Origin: a bacterium
GTDB lineage: Bacteria; Latescibacterota; UBA2968; UBA8231
Assembly: GCA_027593305.1 (NCBI GenBank)
Contig: JAQCJA010000033.1
Coordinates: 1 to 18,283 of the forward strand
Direction of reading: 5' to 3'
Length of the DNA stretch: 18,283 nucleotides
This document shows, piece by piece, positions 17,839 through 18,283 of the stretch. The position numbers and the translations under genes are program-made. Position 1 is the first letter of the stretch, and every line of letters begins with the position of its first letter. The notes beneath the pieces were generated by a model. It ran no database searches. It was not told the DNA's origin and saw nothing but the letters and a program-made list of their open reading frames with translations.

Positions 17839-17846
17839 GGGCTGCG

Positions 17847-17852
17847 CTCCTT
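17847..17852 (-). promoter_or_regulatory. Ribosome binding site that fixes the TTG start of rpoB
   Basis: AAGGAG on the minus strand, 8 bases before the TTG at 17838-17836. The next in-frame ATG (residue 35) lies inside the conserved N-terminal region, so TTG is preferred. Confidence 0.75.
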
Positions 17853-17863
17853 CTTAAGCCTGT

Positions 17864-17903
17864 CCGACCAAAGCCCGCCCGCAAGGGCGACGCTTCTGGT
17901 CGG
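17864..17903 (-). other. Second rplL-rpoB intergenic hairpin, just before the rpoB binding site
   Basis: In transcript order: CCGACCA, AAGC and CGCCC pair with GGGCG, GCTT and TGGTCGG around a TTGC loop, with one bulge and a small internal loop (16 base pairs). It ends 11 bases before the rpoB ribosome binding site, so it could affect rpoB translation or mRNA processing. The bases after it, ACAGGCTTAAG, do not form a terminator U-run. Confidence 0.55.
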
Positions 17904-17912
17904 GATAAGGTG

Positions 17913-17963
17913 AAAGCTCACGGAAGGACCGGCGCCGGATATGCGCCGGTTTCCATGAGCTTT
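17913..17963 (-). other. Long rplL-rpoB intergenic hairpin: attenuator or RNase III-type processing site
   Basis: In transcript order AAAGCTCA, GGAA and ACCGGCGC pair with GCGCCGGT, TTCC and TGAGCTTT. With one G-U pair and a 2-base bulge this is about 21 base pairs with a 7-base loop. In E. coli the same spacer holds an attenuator and an RNase III site that set the ratio of L7/L12 to RNA polymerase; this hairpin is in the equivalent place. The tail after the stem, CACCTTATCC, is not a clean U-run, so processing is at least as likely as termination. Confidence 0.6.
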
Positions 17964-18050
17964 CGCTATCAGGCAGTGTGGTCGATGAGGTCGGAGAAAT
18001 CGAAAAGCTGCTGGATACCGTTAGGCACGCGCAACAGCCGGGGTCCGATC

Positions 18051-18283
18051 TTACTTGATCTCGACCGTGGCGCCGGCCTCTTGCAGCTTCTTTTGGATGT
18101 CTTCAGCCTCAGCCTTCGACACAGCCTCCTTGACGGCCTTGGGAGCCTCATCAACCAGGGCTTTGGCTTCCTTCAGACCGAGACTGGTGATCTCGCGGAC
18201 GACCTTGATGACCTGAATTTTCTTGTCACCAGCTGCGGTCAGGACGACGTCGAACTCATCCTGCTCAACGGCAGCCTCAGCGG
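18051..18283 (-). CDS. rplL: 50S ribosomal protein L7/L12, C-terminal part (cut by window edge)
   Basis: The last 76 codons of a gene that enters from the right edge, stop TAA at 18053-18051; the last two bases of the window belong to an incomplete codon. L7/L12 forms the flexible stalk that recruits and activates translational GTPases such as EF-G and EF-Tu, both encoded further down. The visible part is the globular C-terminal domain with its acidic hinge end: F-D-V-V-L-T-A-A-G-D-K-K-I-Q-V-I-K-V-V-R, then L-G-L-K-E-A-K-A-L-V-D-E-A-P-K-A-V-K-E and the ending L-Q-E-A-G-A-T-V-E-I-K. It precedes rpoB by 212 bases, as in the rplKAJL-rpoBC cluster. Confidence 0.96.
   Translation of the reverse strand, partial: AEAAVEQDEFDVVLTAAGDKKIQVIKVVREITSLGLKEAKALVDEAPKAVKEAVSKAEAEDIQKKLQEAGATVEIK

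Noticed and set aside
17964..18050. Promoter for rpoB in the rplL-rpoB spacer
   Set aside because: TTGCGC is present, but no acceptable -10 box lies at 16-18 bases; nothing else stood out.

Overview
The window is one long run of informational genes, all on the minus strand, so transcription goes from high to low coordinates. In that order it holds the 3' end of rplL, then rpoB, rpoC, rpsL, rpsG, fusA, tuf, rpsJ, rplD, rplW, rplB, rpsS, rplV, rpsC, rplP, rpmC, rpsQ, rplN, rplX and the first 23 codons of rplE. This is the end of the rplKAJL-rpoBC cluster joined to the str operon (rpsL-rpsG-fusA-tuf) and then to the S10 and spc operons. There are no RNA genes, mobile elements, CRISPR arrays or accessory genes. 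No new biological system is visible; the interest lies in departures from a very conserved plan.

Organism: a bacterium of moderately high GC. RpoC carries the large SI3-type insertion after the trigger-loop region, and RpoB has a Gracilicutes-like sequence. S3 begins MGQKTHPYGFRLG and the str, S10 and spc gene sets are contiguous. These fit a Gracilicutes lineage, perhaps in or near Gemmatimonadota or the FCB group; the phylum guess is weak and comes from memory of the families.

Layout: 18283-17839 holds the L7/L12 C-terminal domain and a 212-base spacer with two strong hairpins before rpoB. 17838-9876 holds the beta and beta' subunits of RNA polymerase. 9875-9623 is the only other large spacer (253 bases), with a candidate promoter and a structured leader for the str operon. 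9622-5325 holds S12, S7, EF-G and EF-Tu. 5273-1 holds the S10/spc ribosomal proteins, mostly separated by 3-33 bases. I see no convincing terminator or promoter below about 9750, so everything from rpsL to rplE is probably one transcription unit.

Main oddities: (1) rplC (ribosomal protein L3) is missing from its almost invariant place between rpsJ and rplD, which are only 3 bases apart. (2) rplP (L16) appears to carry a 10-base deletion near its 3' end; the conserved C-terminus survives in another frame. (3) RpoB has Gln at the rifampicin-pocket position equivalent to E. coli Asp516. (4) Many core genes use GTG or TTG starts. Points 1 and 2 concern essential single-copy genes, so assembly error has to be weighed against real change.
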